Shown in pieces: positions 1 through 8,143 of a DNA stretch of 64,000 nt. The stretch is from Burkholderiales bacterium PBB3. GTDB lineage: Bacteria; Pseudomonadota; Gammaproteobacteria; Burkholderiales; Burkholderiaceae_C. The stretch lies in assembly GCA_002256115.1 (NCBI GenBank), contig NKIK01000006.1, positions 1 to 64,000 of the forward strand. The letters are read 5' to 3'. Below the pieces are notes generated by a model. That model did no database searches and was not told where the DNA came from. It saw only the letters and a list, made by a program, of their open reading frames with translations. The position numbers and the translations under genes are program-made. Numbering within the stretch: the stretch's first letter is position 1; every line of letters begins with the position of its first letter.

Positions 1-2
1 GG

Positions 3-167
3 CTAGGCCCAGTGCTTGGCAAAACAGCTCTTCTTGCATTTGCGCCTTTCCTGCTTATTGCGGTGTCAACACAATACCCTGATGTGGGAGTGGGCAGTGG
101 CGTGCCACCCGAAACGGAAGAGAGCCGATTCGGCACTCAAATTAAGACCACTGAGAGCACAATTTAG
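3..167 (+). CDS. 3' end of an unidentified gene (partial at left edge)
   Basis: A reading frame open from the window edge runs to a TAG at 165-167 and would encode the last 54 residues of a protein. The visible part starts with a hydrophobic stretch (ALLAFAPFLLIAV) that could be a final membrane helix, followed by a polar tail ending KTTESTI. It converges on the pilin operon, and its stop lies inside a short inverted repeat (gagcac at 155-160, gtgctc at 167-172). The family cannot be identified from this fragment. It could also be a chance open frame, since nothing upstream is visible. Confidence 0.35.
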   Translation, partial: LGPVLGKTALLAFAPFLLIAVSTQYPDVGVGSGVPPETEESRFGTQIKTTESTI

Positions 168-180
168 TGCTCGACGGAGG

Positions 181-819
181 CTAGTTGATGCGCAACGCAG
201 CGTTGGCGACCGGCAAAATCTCGCTTTGGTCCGTGCCACCGGCACCGCAATCGTTAGCTGCAGTACGCAAATTACCACTGTTCGTATTGCCGTCATCCAG
301 CAGTCTGTCCATCTGCACGATCACATCACAATCGGTGGCTTGTATGCGCACTACATTGCGCCAGTTGGCGGGTAACCCCACACCAGATAGCGCAACCGCA
401 GCGCCAGTCACACTCAAAGTGGTTGGGCCGTTGGTGCGGATGGGCTGAACCGCATCACCCCGCAGCATGCCGGAGCGAATTAGCGACTCGCTTGCGCACG
501 CTGACTCTGCAGCTGTGGCAATCACACCCGTGGTGTTACCCACACAAGTGGCGGACAAGTTTGCGATAGCTGTACCAGCAAGTTGCAAGGTACCTGGCCA
601 TGCGCCATAGCGGTCTCGGAACTGTTGGGAGGCATTGGCTATGTCGGTCACGGCCTTGATTGTGTCTTTGGTGCGGGCATTGCGCATCACTGACTGTGCA
701 TTCAATATGCCCGCCAACAAAAACCCGATGATCACCAGCACGATGGCGATTTCAATCAAGGTAAAACCCTGCTGGCCTGCTGACTGCCGACCCCGGCGCG
801 TGATGAGTGGGGTAGTCAT
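181..819 (-). CDS. Prepilin-like protein (type IV pilin N-terminus)
   Basis: A 212-residue protein with a short basic leader (MTTPLITRRGRQSAGQQG) followed by the prepilin peptidase signature G/FTLIEIAIVLVIIGFLLAG, the hydrophobic alpha-1 segment of type IV pilins and pseudopilins. The glutamate at +5 of the mature protein, needed for assembly in this family, is present. The start at 819 gives a leader of normal length; an earlier in-frame start at 888 would lengthen it and overlap the previous gene. It is the last gene of the minus-strand pilus cluster, 16 bp behind another prepilin. A role as minor pilin of an MSHA-like fibre is inferred from context; the C-terminal domain is not recognised. 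Confidence 0.85.
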   Translation of the reverse strand: MTTPLITRRGRQSAGQQGFTLIEIAIVLVIIGFLLAGILNAQSVMRNARTKDTIKAVTDIANASQQFRDRYGAWPGTLQLAGTAIANLSATCVGNTTGVIATAAESACASESLIRSGMLRGDAVQPIRTNGPTTLSVTGAAVALSGVGLPANWRNVVRIQATDCDVIVQMDRLLDDGNTNSGNLRTAANDCGAGGTDQSEILPVANAALRIN

Positions 820-835
820 GGCCGTGCACGCATCA

Positions 836-1519
836 TCACAGCGGCACAAAAGTACGCACTGCAGTGCCCCCGCCAGGACACGCCGCACTAGTCCTTACTT
901 TTCCAGTAGTCGGATCACCATCGTCCAGGGCTCGATCCACATCCAGAACCACCTCACACGGCAAGTTGTAGAAAATAATCACATTGGGCACCGCCGGGTA
1001 TGCGTTGTTGTAGGCAATACTCGTATTGGCTGCGCTGCGAATCGCCATGTGGACCGGGCCAAACTGGGTTTGAAGCGGCTGCTGCACATTGGATCCGACC
1101 TTGCCGATCAGCCCCGCTTGGTAGAGCTGCTGTGGCGCTTGTCCGATTTCGTCGGCCGCGGTGGCCACGCCTGTGGTGACGCTCAGAGTACCCTCGATCA
1201 ATCCGTTGCCTATAGTACCCCCAGTGCCGCCAGCCCCAATGTTCGGAATCTGGTTGGCCACAAAAACCCAGTCGCCTGGCAGGTAACCGTATCGCTGTTT
1301 GAAAGTGACCGCAGCCGTTTGCAGATCACCCGCAATTTGAATCACATCTTGTGCCTGCGCACGGCTGATCTGACCGCGTCCGGCCATCAATCCTGCGGCC
1401 AGCAGAATGCCACCCAACACGATCACGATGGCCATCTCGGCCAAAGTGAAGCCCTGCTGGGCTTTCAAGGGAGTGCTCAAAGTTCGCATCGCTTTGATTG
1501 GTGCATCGTTTCTCATCAT
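836..1519 (-). CDS. Prepilin-like protein (minor pilin)
   Basis: A 227-residue protein with the prepilin motif QQGFTLAEMAIVIVLGGILLAAG, so cleavage after the Gly and N-methylation of Phe are expected. The sequence aaagga sits immediately upstream of two adjacent ATGs (1519 and 1516), which favours this start over the internal ATG at 1489 and implies a 22-23 residue leader, long but acceptable for the family. The segment RYGYLPGDW after the helix matches the 'pilin-like, G-D' region common in MSHA and type II secretion pseudopilins. It lies between two other prepilin genes and is probably a minor pilin of the same fibre. Confidence 0.87.
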   Translation of the reverse strand: MMRNDAPIKAMRTLSTPLKAQQGFTLAEMAIVIVLGGILLAAGLMAGRGQISRAQAQDVIQIAGDLQTAAVTFKQRYGYLPGDWVFVANQIPNIGAGGTGGTIGNGLIEGTLSVTTGVATAADEIGQAPQQLYQAGLIGKVGSNVQQPLQTQFGPVHMAIRSAANTSIAYNNAYPAVPNVIIFYNLPCEVVLDVDRALDDGDPTTGKVRTSAACPGGGTAVRTFVPL

Positions 1520-1547
1520 GGTTCCTTTGGGTGAATGGGGCTATGCG

Positions 1548-2624
1548 CTAGGGGCAGCGCGTCTGAATGGCGGGGTAGGCCGCCTGCAATTGGGCATAAG
1601 TCACCGTTTGCGCCGCAGCGCCAAACAAAGACAAGCGATAGAGAACCTGGGCACCTGCGGTGACCGGTGGGCCGCTGTGCACGGGTGTGGCGGTGTTACA
1701 CAAATCGCCCAACGCACAGCTGTAGGTAATCGCGCCGTTGCCTACGGACGGAATAATGGCATCCACCAGCGGCTGGGCCACCGCTACGACCGGCGGAGTG
1801 CAATTCGACACGCCCAGCTGAATGATCGCCAAGTCACGGTATGAACTAGGCACACCTTTGAGCGTCTTGTCGTCCAGCAAAGGTTGCAGCAAGTCTTTGG
1901 GGCTTAGGTAGGCCACCAAATCGTCATAGGCACCACCGGCCGCAGCGGCGACTTCAGTGTGGGTACGGGTAATAAACGTGGTGCTGGCTGCGGCTGCGTT
2001 GCTGACTTCATCAGCCCCAGTCGGTGCTGGCAGCAGGGCGGTACCGCGCACGCTGCGCGCGCCAAAGCCATTTTTGCCGTGCGATAAAATAATTGCTACA
2101 GGGCTGGGGACCATGGCCGCGCCCAGCACACCAGCATCATCACGCGCCTGTAAGGACAAGGCGGTCAGCGGCGCGGTCAGCTCAGTAATCGTGAAGGGGC
2201 CTGCCCCCGCCTTGATCGTCCAGTTGCTGCTGGTGGCTGGCGTGCGATTGGCCACACGGTAGGTGAAGAAGTTGGACCAGCCATCTTGCACATCCCCTGC
2301 ACCCAAGCCCAAGGTCTGCCACGGCAGAACGCCCCGACCGAAATTCACCAAACAGGCGGCGGGCTCCACGCCCGTGGGCGGCAAGGCCGAGTCTGGGCAT
2401 GGCAAGCGGCCATTGGTGCGCATGAAGGCGATCAATGCGAGTTTGATGCGCTCTTGCTTGGTTTGGGTTTGCGAATAAGCTGCATTGTTTTGCGTGGCCT
2501 GCAACATGCGCAGGCCCAGTGTCATTACTATGCCCATCAACACGACGACCACTGCCATTTCAATCAGCGTGAATCCACCCGACCTGGCGTGGCGGTTTGC
2601 AATGGGATATCTGCCTAGGATCAT
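1548..2624 (-). CDS. Large prepilin-like protein
   Basis: A 358-residue protein starting MILGRYPIANRHARSGG/FTLIEMAVVVVLMGIVMTLG, a canonical prepilin leader and hydrophobic helix. The body is unusually long for a type IV pilin, with several Cys residues (CPDS, AACL, NCTP, YSCALGDLC, TRCP end) suggesting disulphides in an exported domain. Long minor pilins of this kind can sit at fibre tips or carry adhesin domains in related systems; that function is inference here. It is first of three closely packed minor prepilin genes and is separated from the upstream pilin gene by a terminator and a family A repeat, so these three may have their own promoter. Confidence 0.85.
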   Translation of the reverse strand: MILGRYPIANRHARSGGFTLIEMAVVVVLMGIVMTLGLRMLQATQNNAAYSQTQTKQERIKLALIAFMRTNGRLPCPDSALPPTGVEPAACLVNFGRGVLPWQTLGLGAGDVQDGWSNFFTYRVANRTPATSSNWTIKAGAGPFTITELTAPLTALSLQARDDAGVLGAAMVPSPVAIILSHGKNGFGARSVRGTALLPAPTGADEVSNAAAASTTFITRTHTEVAAAAGGAYDDLVAYLSPKDLLQPLLDDKTLKGVPSSYRDLAIIQLGVSNCTPPVVAVAQPLVDAIIPSVGNGAITYSCALGDLCNTATPVHSGPPVTAGAQVLYRLSLFGAAAQTVTYAQLQAAYPAIQTRCP

Positions 2625-2644
2625 ATGTGAAACCGGTCAATTAC

Positions 2645-2684
2645 TACAAAAAAGATAGCTGCTCCCGCACTATCCATGGCTCCC
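2645..2684 (-). repeat. Dispersed repeat family A, copy 1 (intergenic)
   Basis: The minus strand carries the family A core GGATAGTGCGGGAGCAGCT, preceded by gccat and followed by an A/T-rich tail. The copy lies between the terminator of the upstream pilin gene and the start of the three-gene prepilin group. The core contains the small palindrome GGAGC-A-GCT. The same core occurs at nine other places in this window. Confidence 0.9.
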
Positions 2685-2738
2685 GGCGACTATTTTGCTC
2701 TCAATTGTGAGTGCTTGGTTGGTAGCTAGATTTTTCAC

Positions 2739-2768
2739 AAAAAAACCCGCCTCGGCGGGTTTTTTTGA
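2739..2768 (-). terminator. Strong Rho-independent terminator behind the main pilin gene
   Basis: The sequence has A7, the stem cccgcc-tc-ggcggg (2746-2759), and T7. The symmetric A and T tracts make it functional on either strand. It lies 38 bp past the stop of the pilin gene at 2807-3481, which suggests that gene is transcribed at high level and insulated from the minor prepilins. Confidence 0.92.
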
Positions 2769-2806
2769 GGCATGTGCAAAAGCCTTTACTGTTTAACTAA
2801 AGTTGC

Positions 2807-3481
2807 TTAAATTTTCATGCATACAGTGTGTTGGCCACTGGTGTTTGCAGCGGTGGGAACAAATGCTGGCCCATAAACAGCGGAGGTAGCCACCGCTGTT
2901 GCCGGCGTGGCAGCGGCCCCAGCTCTCACATTACCGGTTGCACTGTTGCCATCATCCAAAAGAATATCGAGCGCCTGAGCAATCTTCCACGGCACCGCAC
3001 CAGCGCAAGTGACAACACCTGTAATTCCGTAGGTAGATGCTGCGGCCACGTTGGCTTGGACACCCAAGAAACCACCCAGCGCGTGCGTTGGTGGAACTGC
3101 CACGGTAGCCGTAGCAGTGCCACTTAAGAACCCTGCCATGCGCGTGTGCTGCCAAAAATTGTTGCTTTCGGCCGCAGCAGCCGGAGCAACTGTGGCGTCA
3201 TAGAGTCCAGTGATAGTGCCATTCCCACCGCCATTGACAGCGCCAACAAAGCGGGTTGACGCCGCCGCATCATCACCCGGAACCGCTTTGTAGCGATCTT
3301 GGTAGGCGTAGTAGGCTGCAGCGACGCCTTTCATATCATTCGCCAGATTCTTGATTTTTGCGTTCTCAATCATCTCTTGCCCCTTGAGCACACCGCCCAA
3401 CAGCAGACCGATGATGACCAGCACAATGGCAATTTCGACCAAAGTAAAACCCGCTTGGCGGGACTTAGCTAAAGATTTCAT
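2807..3481 (-). CDS. Type IV pilin, probable major subunit of the MSHA-like pilus
   Basis: A 224-residue prepilin with leader MKSLAKSRQAG and mature start FTLVEIAIVLVIIGLLLGGVLKGQEMIENAKIKN, the classic class IV pilin helix. The tail contains two Cys residues (VTCAG and the C-terminal TVCMKI) placed as in the D-region disulphide loop of type IV pilins. The start at 3481 has aaagga just upstream and gives a normal short leader. It is the first pilin after the biogenesis genes and is followed by a strong terminator, as expected for an abundant subunit. The MshA-like assignment is inferred from cluster content. Confidence 0.88.
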   Translation of the reverse strand: MKSLAKSRQAGFTLVEIAIVLVIIGLLLGGVLKGQEMIENAKIKNLANDMKGVAAAYYAYQDRYKAVPGDDAAASTRFVGAVNGGGNGTITGLYDATVAPAAAAESNNFWQHTRMAGFLSGTATATVAVPPTHALGGFLGVQANVAAASTYGITGVVTCAGAVPWKIAQALDILLDDGNSATGNVRAGAAATPATAVATSAVYGPAFVPTAANTSGQHTVCMKI

Positions 3482-3576
3482 AAATGTCCTTTCGGGGTAA
3501 CAGATCAGCACGCCCCTATGGCTGCGCTGATGTCTCGAATGTAGCCATCGCCGCGTCCTGGGGGTGTCAGAGATTT

Positions 3577-4731
3577 TTACACCCGTGGTTCGATCTCGTC
3601 ATTTTTGCCAACTTTTTCACATTTTTGCGGTATTCGCAGCGCAAACTGCAGTTGCCGCCGCACCACCGTGGCATGCAAATCGCCCCCCGCTTCGCGCAGG
3701 CAAGTGCGCGCCTGGTACAGGCCCAAGCCCAGCCCGCCCGGGCGGCCACTGGCAAAGGGCTCGAACAATTTCTCGGGGGGTAACTCCATACCTTCAGGCG
3801 GCAAGGGGCACACCAAGAGAATCTGCACCGTTCCAGCGCAGTCGCCATCCGGGTCAATCGGACGGGAGATGGATACCTGGGGAGCCGCAGTCAGGCCCTC
3901 GCGCCAATCAGCTGCCAAGTTGCCCAATAAATTGTCCAACGCGCGCTCCAAGAGTTCGGGGGCTATCCAGGCAGTCGCGTCGCCGTCAATAGCGAGCTCC
4001 AGCCCCGCCAGTCGCGCTGCCTGCTCTATGGCATCGCGCAGCACCACATCTCGGGGTGCCCCCGCCTGGCGCTCCTTACCCAAGGCGTTGGTCAGACGCT
4101 GGGCGCGCTCCAGCGCCAAGGGCGCATTGGTTTGCAAGCGCCGGGCTGCCGCCATCAGCCGGGGTTCGGAATCGGCGTGCACAAAGTCGGTACTCACCCA
4201 ACTGACCCACTGGGCCAGGTTGCGCATATCGTGCTGCAAATACAAAGACAGGCGCGCTCTTTCCGCCAGCGCCGCAGATAGGGCACCCGTGCGCTCGCGC
4301 AGCCGGGTTTCCAGTAGCAATACAAACACTTGGGCTAGATGGGTGGCAAACAAGCGCTTCTCGCCGCGTGGAGCACTGTGCCTCAACGCCACGCTGAGGC
4401 GTGCCTGCGCGCCGCTGCTCACTTCAAACAACTGACGAAGCTCATCATTGGTACCCCGAGCAAGGGTGTCTTCGCCCAAACTACCCTGCACGGGTTGACC
4501 GTACCAATCTCCTTCCCAACGCAGGTGGCACCAGCCAGCGCCATGGAGCACGGGCCAGGCTGCGGCGGGTAGGTCCAGCAGTTCGATCGGGCTACTTGCC
4601 AGCTGCAACAATGTTTGCATGCCGTGTTGGTAGCGGTGTGCGCGGCGCGATAAAACGAGTGCGGTTGCAAACAGCGTGAAACCGGCAACCAAAAAGGCAA
4701 GCGCCAAATTAGTCAGGACGCTGGATGCCAT
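3577..4731 (-). CDS. Sensor histidine kinase of the pilus-cluster two-component system
   Basis: A 384-residue protein with one N-terminal membrane segment (about residues 5-27), a poorly conserved linker, an H-box LQHDMRNLAQW (His167 the likely phosphorylation site), an N-box ALDNLLGNLA and a G-box GGLGLGLYQA of the HATPase fold. The H-D-x-x-N form of the H-box resembles the PrsK/NtrB type. Its start overlaps the response-regulator stop by 23 bp, so the two are probably translationally coupled. The signal it senses is unknown. Because it sits between biogenesis genes and pilin genes it probably controls pilin expression, which is inference. The stop lies within a short inverted repeat (3562-3584). 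Confidence 0.87.
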   Translation of the reverse strand: MASSVLTNLALAFLVAGFTLFATALVLSRRAHRYQHGMQTLLQLASSPIELLDLPAAAWPVLHGAGWCHLRWEGDWYGQPVQGSLGEDTLARGTNDELRQLFEVSSGAQARLSVALRHSAPRGEKRLFATHLAQVFVLLLETRLRERTGALSAALAERARLSLYLQHDMRNLAQWVSWVSTDFVHADSEPRLMAAARRLQTNAPLALERAQRLTNALGKERQAGAPRDVVLRDAIEQAARLAGLELAIDGDATAWIAPELLERALDNLLGNLAADWREGLTAAPQVSISRPIDPDGDCAGTVQILLVCPLPPEGMELPPEKLFEPFASGRPGGLGLGLYQARTCLREAGGDLHATVVRRQLQFALRIPQKCEKVGKNDEIEPRV

Positions 4732-5311
4732 ATTTATTCAGATAGTAATAGAGGTGTTCGCGCGCTACGCCCAACTGGCGTGCCGCCAAGGTCACGTTGT
4801 AGCCCGCAGCGGCCAAACTGCGCCGCAGCAATTGCTCTTCGGCCTGCGCCCCAGCCTCTTTGGGGCCATCGCCCAGGCGCACGGTGACCGCTATGCGGGA
4901 CTCCCCGCGCAGCACCATACGCGCCTCTTCCCTGGCAAACAGGCTCGCGCGCTGCACCGCCTGCAACACCACGGCCATAGAGGTAGGTTTGGTCAAAAAA
5001 TCAAAGGCCCCCAGGCGCACGGCCTCTTGGGCGGCGGCTGACTCATCCTGGCCGGTCAGCACAATGACTTTAGTGGGTGGCTGAAGGCGCAAGATATCTT
5101 GTAGCGCCAACAAGCCCTCGCGCATGGTGCTGGGTTGGGGCGGGAGCCCCAGATCCAGCACGGCGATGGCCGGTGCTGCGGGCAAGGCCATGGCAGCCAC
5201 TGCGCTGGCCCGGTCTTGGGCGAGCTGCACCGTAAAACCAGCCTCTTCGAGCGCGCTGGCCAAGTAGCCACGCAGGGCCGCGTCATCCTCGACCAATAAC
5301 ACGGCGGGCAT
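4709..5311 (-). CDS. Response regulator with Fis-type helix-turn-helix
   Basis: A 200-residue two-domain regulator. The receiver domain (about 1-125) shows the acidic pair VEDD at 8-10, the phospho-acceptor Asp53 in VLDLGLP, the Thr in VLTGQ and the Lys in LTKPTS. The C-terminus (about 155-200) is a Fis/NtrC-like HTH (NVTLAARQLGVAREHLYYYL). There is no sigma-54 AAA+ domain between them, so it resembles short PrrA/ActR- or PilR-truncated-type regulators. The start at 5311 overlaps the preceding stop (TAATG). Together with the downstream kinase it forms a two-component pair embedded in the pilus operon. Confidence 0.9.
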   Translation of the reverse strand: MPAVLLVEDDAALRGYLASALEEAGFTVQLAQDRASAVAAMALPAAPAIAVLDLGLPPQPSTMREGLLALQDILRLQPPTKVIVLTGQDESAAAQEAVRLGAFDFLTKPTSMAVVLQAVQRASLFAREEARMVLRGESRIAVTVRLGDGPKEAGAQAEEQLLRRSLAAAGYNVTLAARQLGVAREHLYYYLNKYGIQRPD

Positions 5312-5550
5312 TAGTCGCCGCTGGTCCAGTGGGCCAACAAAGGCAAGACGGCCATGCCAAAGCCCACCACGATGCAAGCCAGCCCCCCCATGGCACGCGC
5401 CAGCACCCAATCGCTGCTGGTGCCTGGGCCTACTGCCATCAGGAAATAACCCGCCACGATCAGAATGAGCCCAATGACGATATAGACGCGACGGCGCACG
5501 TGGCGTGCACGGTATTCGGCCTGGGCGAGTTCGCCAAACTCGGTGTTCAT
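5311..5550 (-). CDS. Small two-helix membrane protein
   Basis: A 79-residue protein with a charged N-terminus (MNTEFGELAQAEYRARHVRRR) and two hydrophobic helices (about 23-42 and 52-72). It overlaps the upstream gene by ATGA and the downstream response regulator by TAATG, so it is certainly translated as part of the chain. No known family is evident. By position it could be an inner-membrane accessory protein of the pilus machinery or a partner of the sensor kinase. Confidence 0.75.
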   Translation of the reverse strand: MNTEFGELAQAEYRARHVRRRVYIVIGLILIVAGYFLMAVGPGTSSDWVLARAMGGLACIVVGFGMAVLPLLAHWTSGD

Positions 5551-5999
5551 CGTGTGGGCCCTTTGCGCACCGCGCCGGGTGCTACCACGTCAGTTTTGCT
5601 ACCCGTGGTGGTATCCACGGACTCGCCCACGCGCAGGCGGCGGCCCTCCACCACCGCATCGGTCCCCCGCAGCAGGGGCGCTTTGGGCGCCCCTTGCGCC
5701 ATGGGCTCTCCGTTCACCCAGGCAGTGCCCTTGGCGCTCTCACGGGCGACCACACCGTCCAGGCGGGCCGTACTAGGCTTCAGCGGAATCAGGGATGCCG
5801 ATTCACCCGCCGGGCGTTTGCGTGCGGCGGCAATCGCCTGGCGCTGGGCGGGGGAATACAGCAGCGTACCCAGGGGCTCTGCCGCTTGCGCCGCATCACT
5901 AACAATCCACAGCCCAATACCCAGCACAAGCGCACCCGCAAGCCCGCCAAAGTGGCTGGCGTGGTGGCAGTGAACGCAGGGGCACGGTGCAGAACGCAT
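5547..5999 (-). CDS. MshK/PilP-like pilus accessory protein
   Basis: A 150-residue protein with one N-terminal hydrophobic segment (GGLAGALVLGIGLWIVSDAAQA), either a membrane anchor or a signal peptide, followed by a proline- and arginine-rich exported region. That region ends in a short conserved-looking segment (ARESAKGTAWVNGEPMAQG ... VEGRRLRVGESV) like the small beta-domain of MshK. An upstream in-frame ATG exists at 6104, but it would overlap the previous gene heavily, so 5999 is preferred. In MSHA clusters the K position follows I and J, as here. The assignment rests mainly on synteny and size. Confidence 0.72.
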   Translation of the reverse strand: MRSAPCPCVHCHHASHFGGLAGALVLGIGLWIVSDAAQAAEPLGTLLYSPAQRQAIAAARKRPAGESASLIPLKPSTARLDGVVARESAKGTAWVNGEPMAQGAPKAPLLRGTDAVVEGRRLRVGESVDTTTGSKTDVVAPGAVRKGPTR

Positions 6000-6040
6000 A
6001 GAGCAAAAGTTTAGGCGGGAAAGTGGTTTTGGCAAGGCGC

Positions 6041-6673
6041 TTATTGGGCGGCGGCAGAGGCTGCCGCCTTGGGCGCAGGTATGGTCACAAATCGCAGCAC
6101 GCATTGCGCCGTCATGCCGGTGTCTTTTGGCTCAGCGAAGCTGCAGGCATTCACCCGAAAACGCCCCACCACATGGGCACGGTAATCTTGAATGAGCCTG
6201 AGTAATTCTTCTTCATGCGTCTCGCGTACCTCAAATTGCAAGTCGTGGAACTGGGGCTCTGACGCAGCACCTTCGGCTGGTACAGCCGCGGGGGCGGCGG
6301 TCCCAGCATTGGTATCGGCCACCAGTTTGGGTATTAACAAGCGGTAGACCAAAGGCGTTGTCAGACCCAAGCGACCGTGGCTGGCTTGCAGCTCCTCGAC
6401 CCACAGCGGGCGATCCGGGTCGCCCACCAGCCCCTGCGTGCGCAAGGCTTCAAAGCGCTTGATATGGCCGCTCACATTGCGCAAATCCTCTTGTTTAGTG
6501 GCCAACTGGCTGCGCTGACCTTGAACAGCGGCTTCCAACTGGGCCACCTGGACCTTGAGCGTGTCCGCCCACATTTGCAAAGCAAACACGGCGGCAGCCG
6601 ACACCACAGCCACGATGCCCAAGGTCACCAAACTCCGTTTGGCAGCGACCAAAATGGGGCTCCACTCGCTCAT
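6041..6673 (-). CDS. MshJ/PilO-like inner-membrane pilus protein
   Basis: A 210-residue protein with one N-terminal membrane helix (about 13-33: SLVTLGIVAVVSAAAVFALQM), a coiled-coil stretch (about 35-75, heptads rich in L, Q and V), and a C-terminal periplasmic domain. This is the architecture of PilO/GspM/MshJ proteins, which form the alignment complex between the inner-membrane platform and the secretin. The start at 6673 overlaps the previous stop as ATGA. Sequence identity to any named family member was not tested. Confidence 0.78.
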   Translation of the reverse strand: MSEWSPILVAAKRSLVTLGIVAVVSAAAVFALQMWADTLKVQVAQLEAAVQGQRSQLATKQEDLRNVSGHIKRFEALRTQGLVGDPDRPLWVEELQASHGRLGLTTPLVYRLLIPKLVADTNAGTAAPAAVPAEGAASEPQFHDLQFEVRETHEEELLRLIQDYRAHVVGRFRVNACSFAEPKDTGMTAQCVLRFVTIPAPKAAASAAAQ

Positions 6674-8139
6674 TGGCCAGACTCCAACACGCTGGCAGTC
6701 TGGGTGGCAGCAGGTAGCGCCACACACCAATTGAGGCTGCGCTGATCATCGGCCTGGCCCACTGCCACGCTGCCAATATCCCCCTCACGCAAGGCCCGTG
6801 CTGGGTCTAGCACCACCACAGCGCCGGGCACCAGCCCGAGTTGGGTGGTGATTTTGCTGGCCTGCTGCAGTCTCAAGCGAGGCCCCGCATCCGCAGCCAG
6901 CGCGATGGACAACTTGACCTCCACCTTGCGCCGGGGCTCTACAGCCGGTTCGGGCACCGCTGCACCTGCCACCGGCACTGCGCCAAGCTCTGCGGGGCAG
7001 GCGGTTTCAGACGCAGCCATAAATTGCCACTGCAGTGCCGTAACGCGGGCACCCGGCACGCTGCCCACCACCCGCGATAGCGCGCCCAATTGGCCTTGCA
7101 GATCAAGGGCAGAGCCGATCTCATCACTGTCAAGTGCCAAGACCTTGCGCAGCAGCTCAGGCGACACGCCAAAGGCCTCTATCGAGGTCTCTGCCGCCGC
7201 GATCTTTCCCGCCAATTGGGTGGCGCTGGTGTTCAGCCCCGACTGGCTACTGGTGTCACTGACCACGGACAAAATACTGCCACTGGCCACCACGGCCGCG
7301 CCCACCAAGCACGCCACCATAGCGATGCGTGCGGCTTTTTCTAGCCGCGAGGTCAGGTAGCTGGCACGCAGCGCCACCGGTGCCAGTTGGCCTGAAGTGC
7401 CCTTGCAAGCCAGGTCAAACAAGCCCGCCCTCCAGCCACTATCGCCCTCGGCCCACTGCTTGCCGGGTGCTGCCACAGCATCGATGCGGTCGCCAGACAG
7501 AACTCCGGCCAAGCCTTGTGCTGTGCCCAGCAGCAGCGCGGGTAGCCGCTGCGCACCCCGCTCCAGCACTTTGGTGTTTTCCAAATGCCGTACGGTGCGC
7601 AAGATCTCTACCGCCTGCTCGGCCGCCGTGCCAGACGCCGCTACCAAACGGGTCAAAACCGGTGCGCGGTCTTTCAGAAAAACGATGCGGGTACTGGACG
7701 CCTGGCTCAGCACAATCAACAAAGTGGCGGGCAATGATTTGGATTGGCCCAACTGCGCCAAGATGACCGACACGCCCCAGATGCCGACGATAGGTGCAGA
7801 GACCGCCTGCAAGGCTGCTTGCAAACGGTCTGAGGGCTCTATCGCTGTCAAGACTTGCTTGGGAGGTGCCAAACGGTCCATCAACCCGCCCCCCTGCGGC
7901 GGCACCAGGGCGGCACGGAATTGGCTCTCTGGGAAACGGTTCGCCAACTGGCGCTGCACAAAGCGCTTGCGGTCGTTGCCAAATACCCGTGGTACGGCAA
8001 TCTCAACAAAGGTCTCTTCGGTCAGGTCAGCCACCACGCGCGTTGCCTGTGTGGAGGGGGCAGCCACGGCTAACCACGTGCCCGAGCTGTTGTCCCACCA
8101 ACTCGGCCCGGCTGCGCTGATATACAAAACGGATGCCAT
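6670..8139 (-). CDS. MshI-like (PilM/PilN-type) pilus biogenesis protein
   Basis: A 489-residue protein. The N-terminal half (about 1-270) has no membrane segment and resembles the cytoplasmic actin-like PilM/MshI half. A single membrane helix follows (about 277-297: IAMVACLVGAAVVASGSIL), then a coiled region and a periplasmic domain like PilN. It lies 4 bp downstream of the GspF-type gene and overlaps the next by ATGA. It probably anchors the ATPase/platform to the periplasmic alignment complex. The fused M/N arrangement is a structural reading of the sequence and is less certain than the location in the operon. Confidence 0.72.
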   Translation of the reverse strand: MASVLYISAAGPSWWDNSSGTWLAVAAPSTQATRVVADLTEETFVEIAVPRVFGNDRKRFVQRQLANRFPESQFRAALVPPQGGGLMDRLAPPKQVLTAIEPSDRLQAALQAVSAPIVGIWGVSVILAQLGQSKSLPATLLIVLSQASSTRIVFLKDRAPVLTRLVAASGTAAEQAVEILRTVRHLENTKVLERGAQRLPALLLGTAQGLAGVLSGDRIDAVAAPGKQWAEGDSGWRAGLFDLACKGTSGQLAPVALRASYLTSRLEKAARIAMVACLVGAAVVASGSILSVVSDTSSQSGLNTSATQLAGKIAAAETSIEAFGVSPELLRKVLALDSDEIGSALDLQGQLGALSRVVGSVPGARVTALQWQFMAASETACPAELGAVPVAGAAVPEPAVEPRRKVEVKLSIALAADAGPRLRLQQASKITTQLGLVPGAVVVLDPARALREGDIGSVAVGQADDQRSLNWCVALPAATQTASVLESGQ

Positions 8140-8143
8140 AGCC

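Noticed and set aside
151-172. Hairpin gagcac-aattta-gtgctc considered as terminator of the pilin operon
   Set aside because: Stem is only 6 bp and no T-run follows on either strand; kept only as a remark in the first feature.
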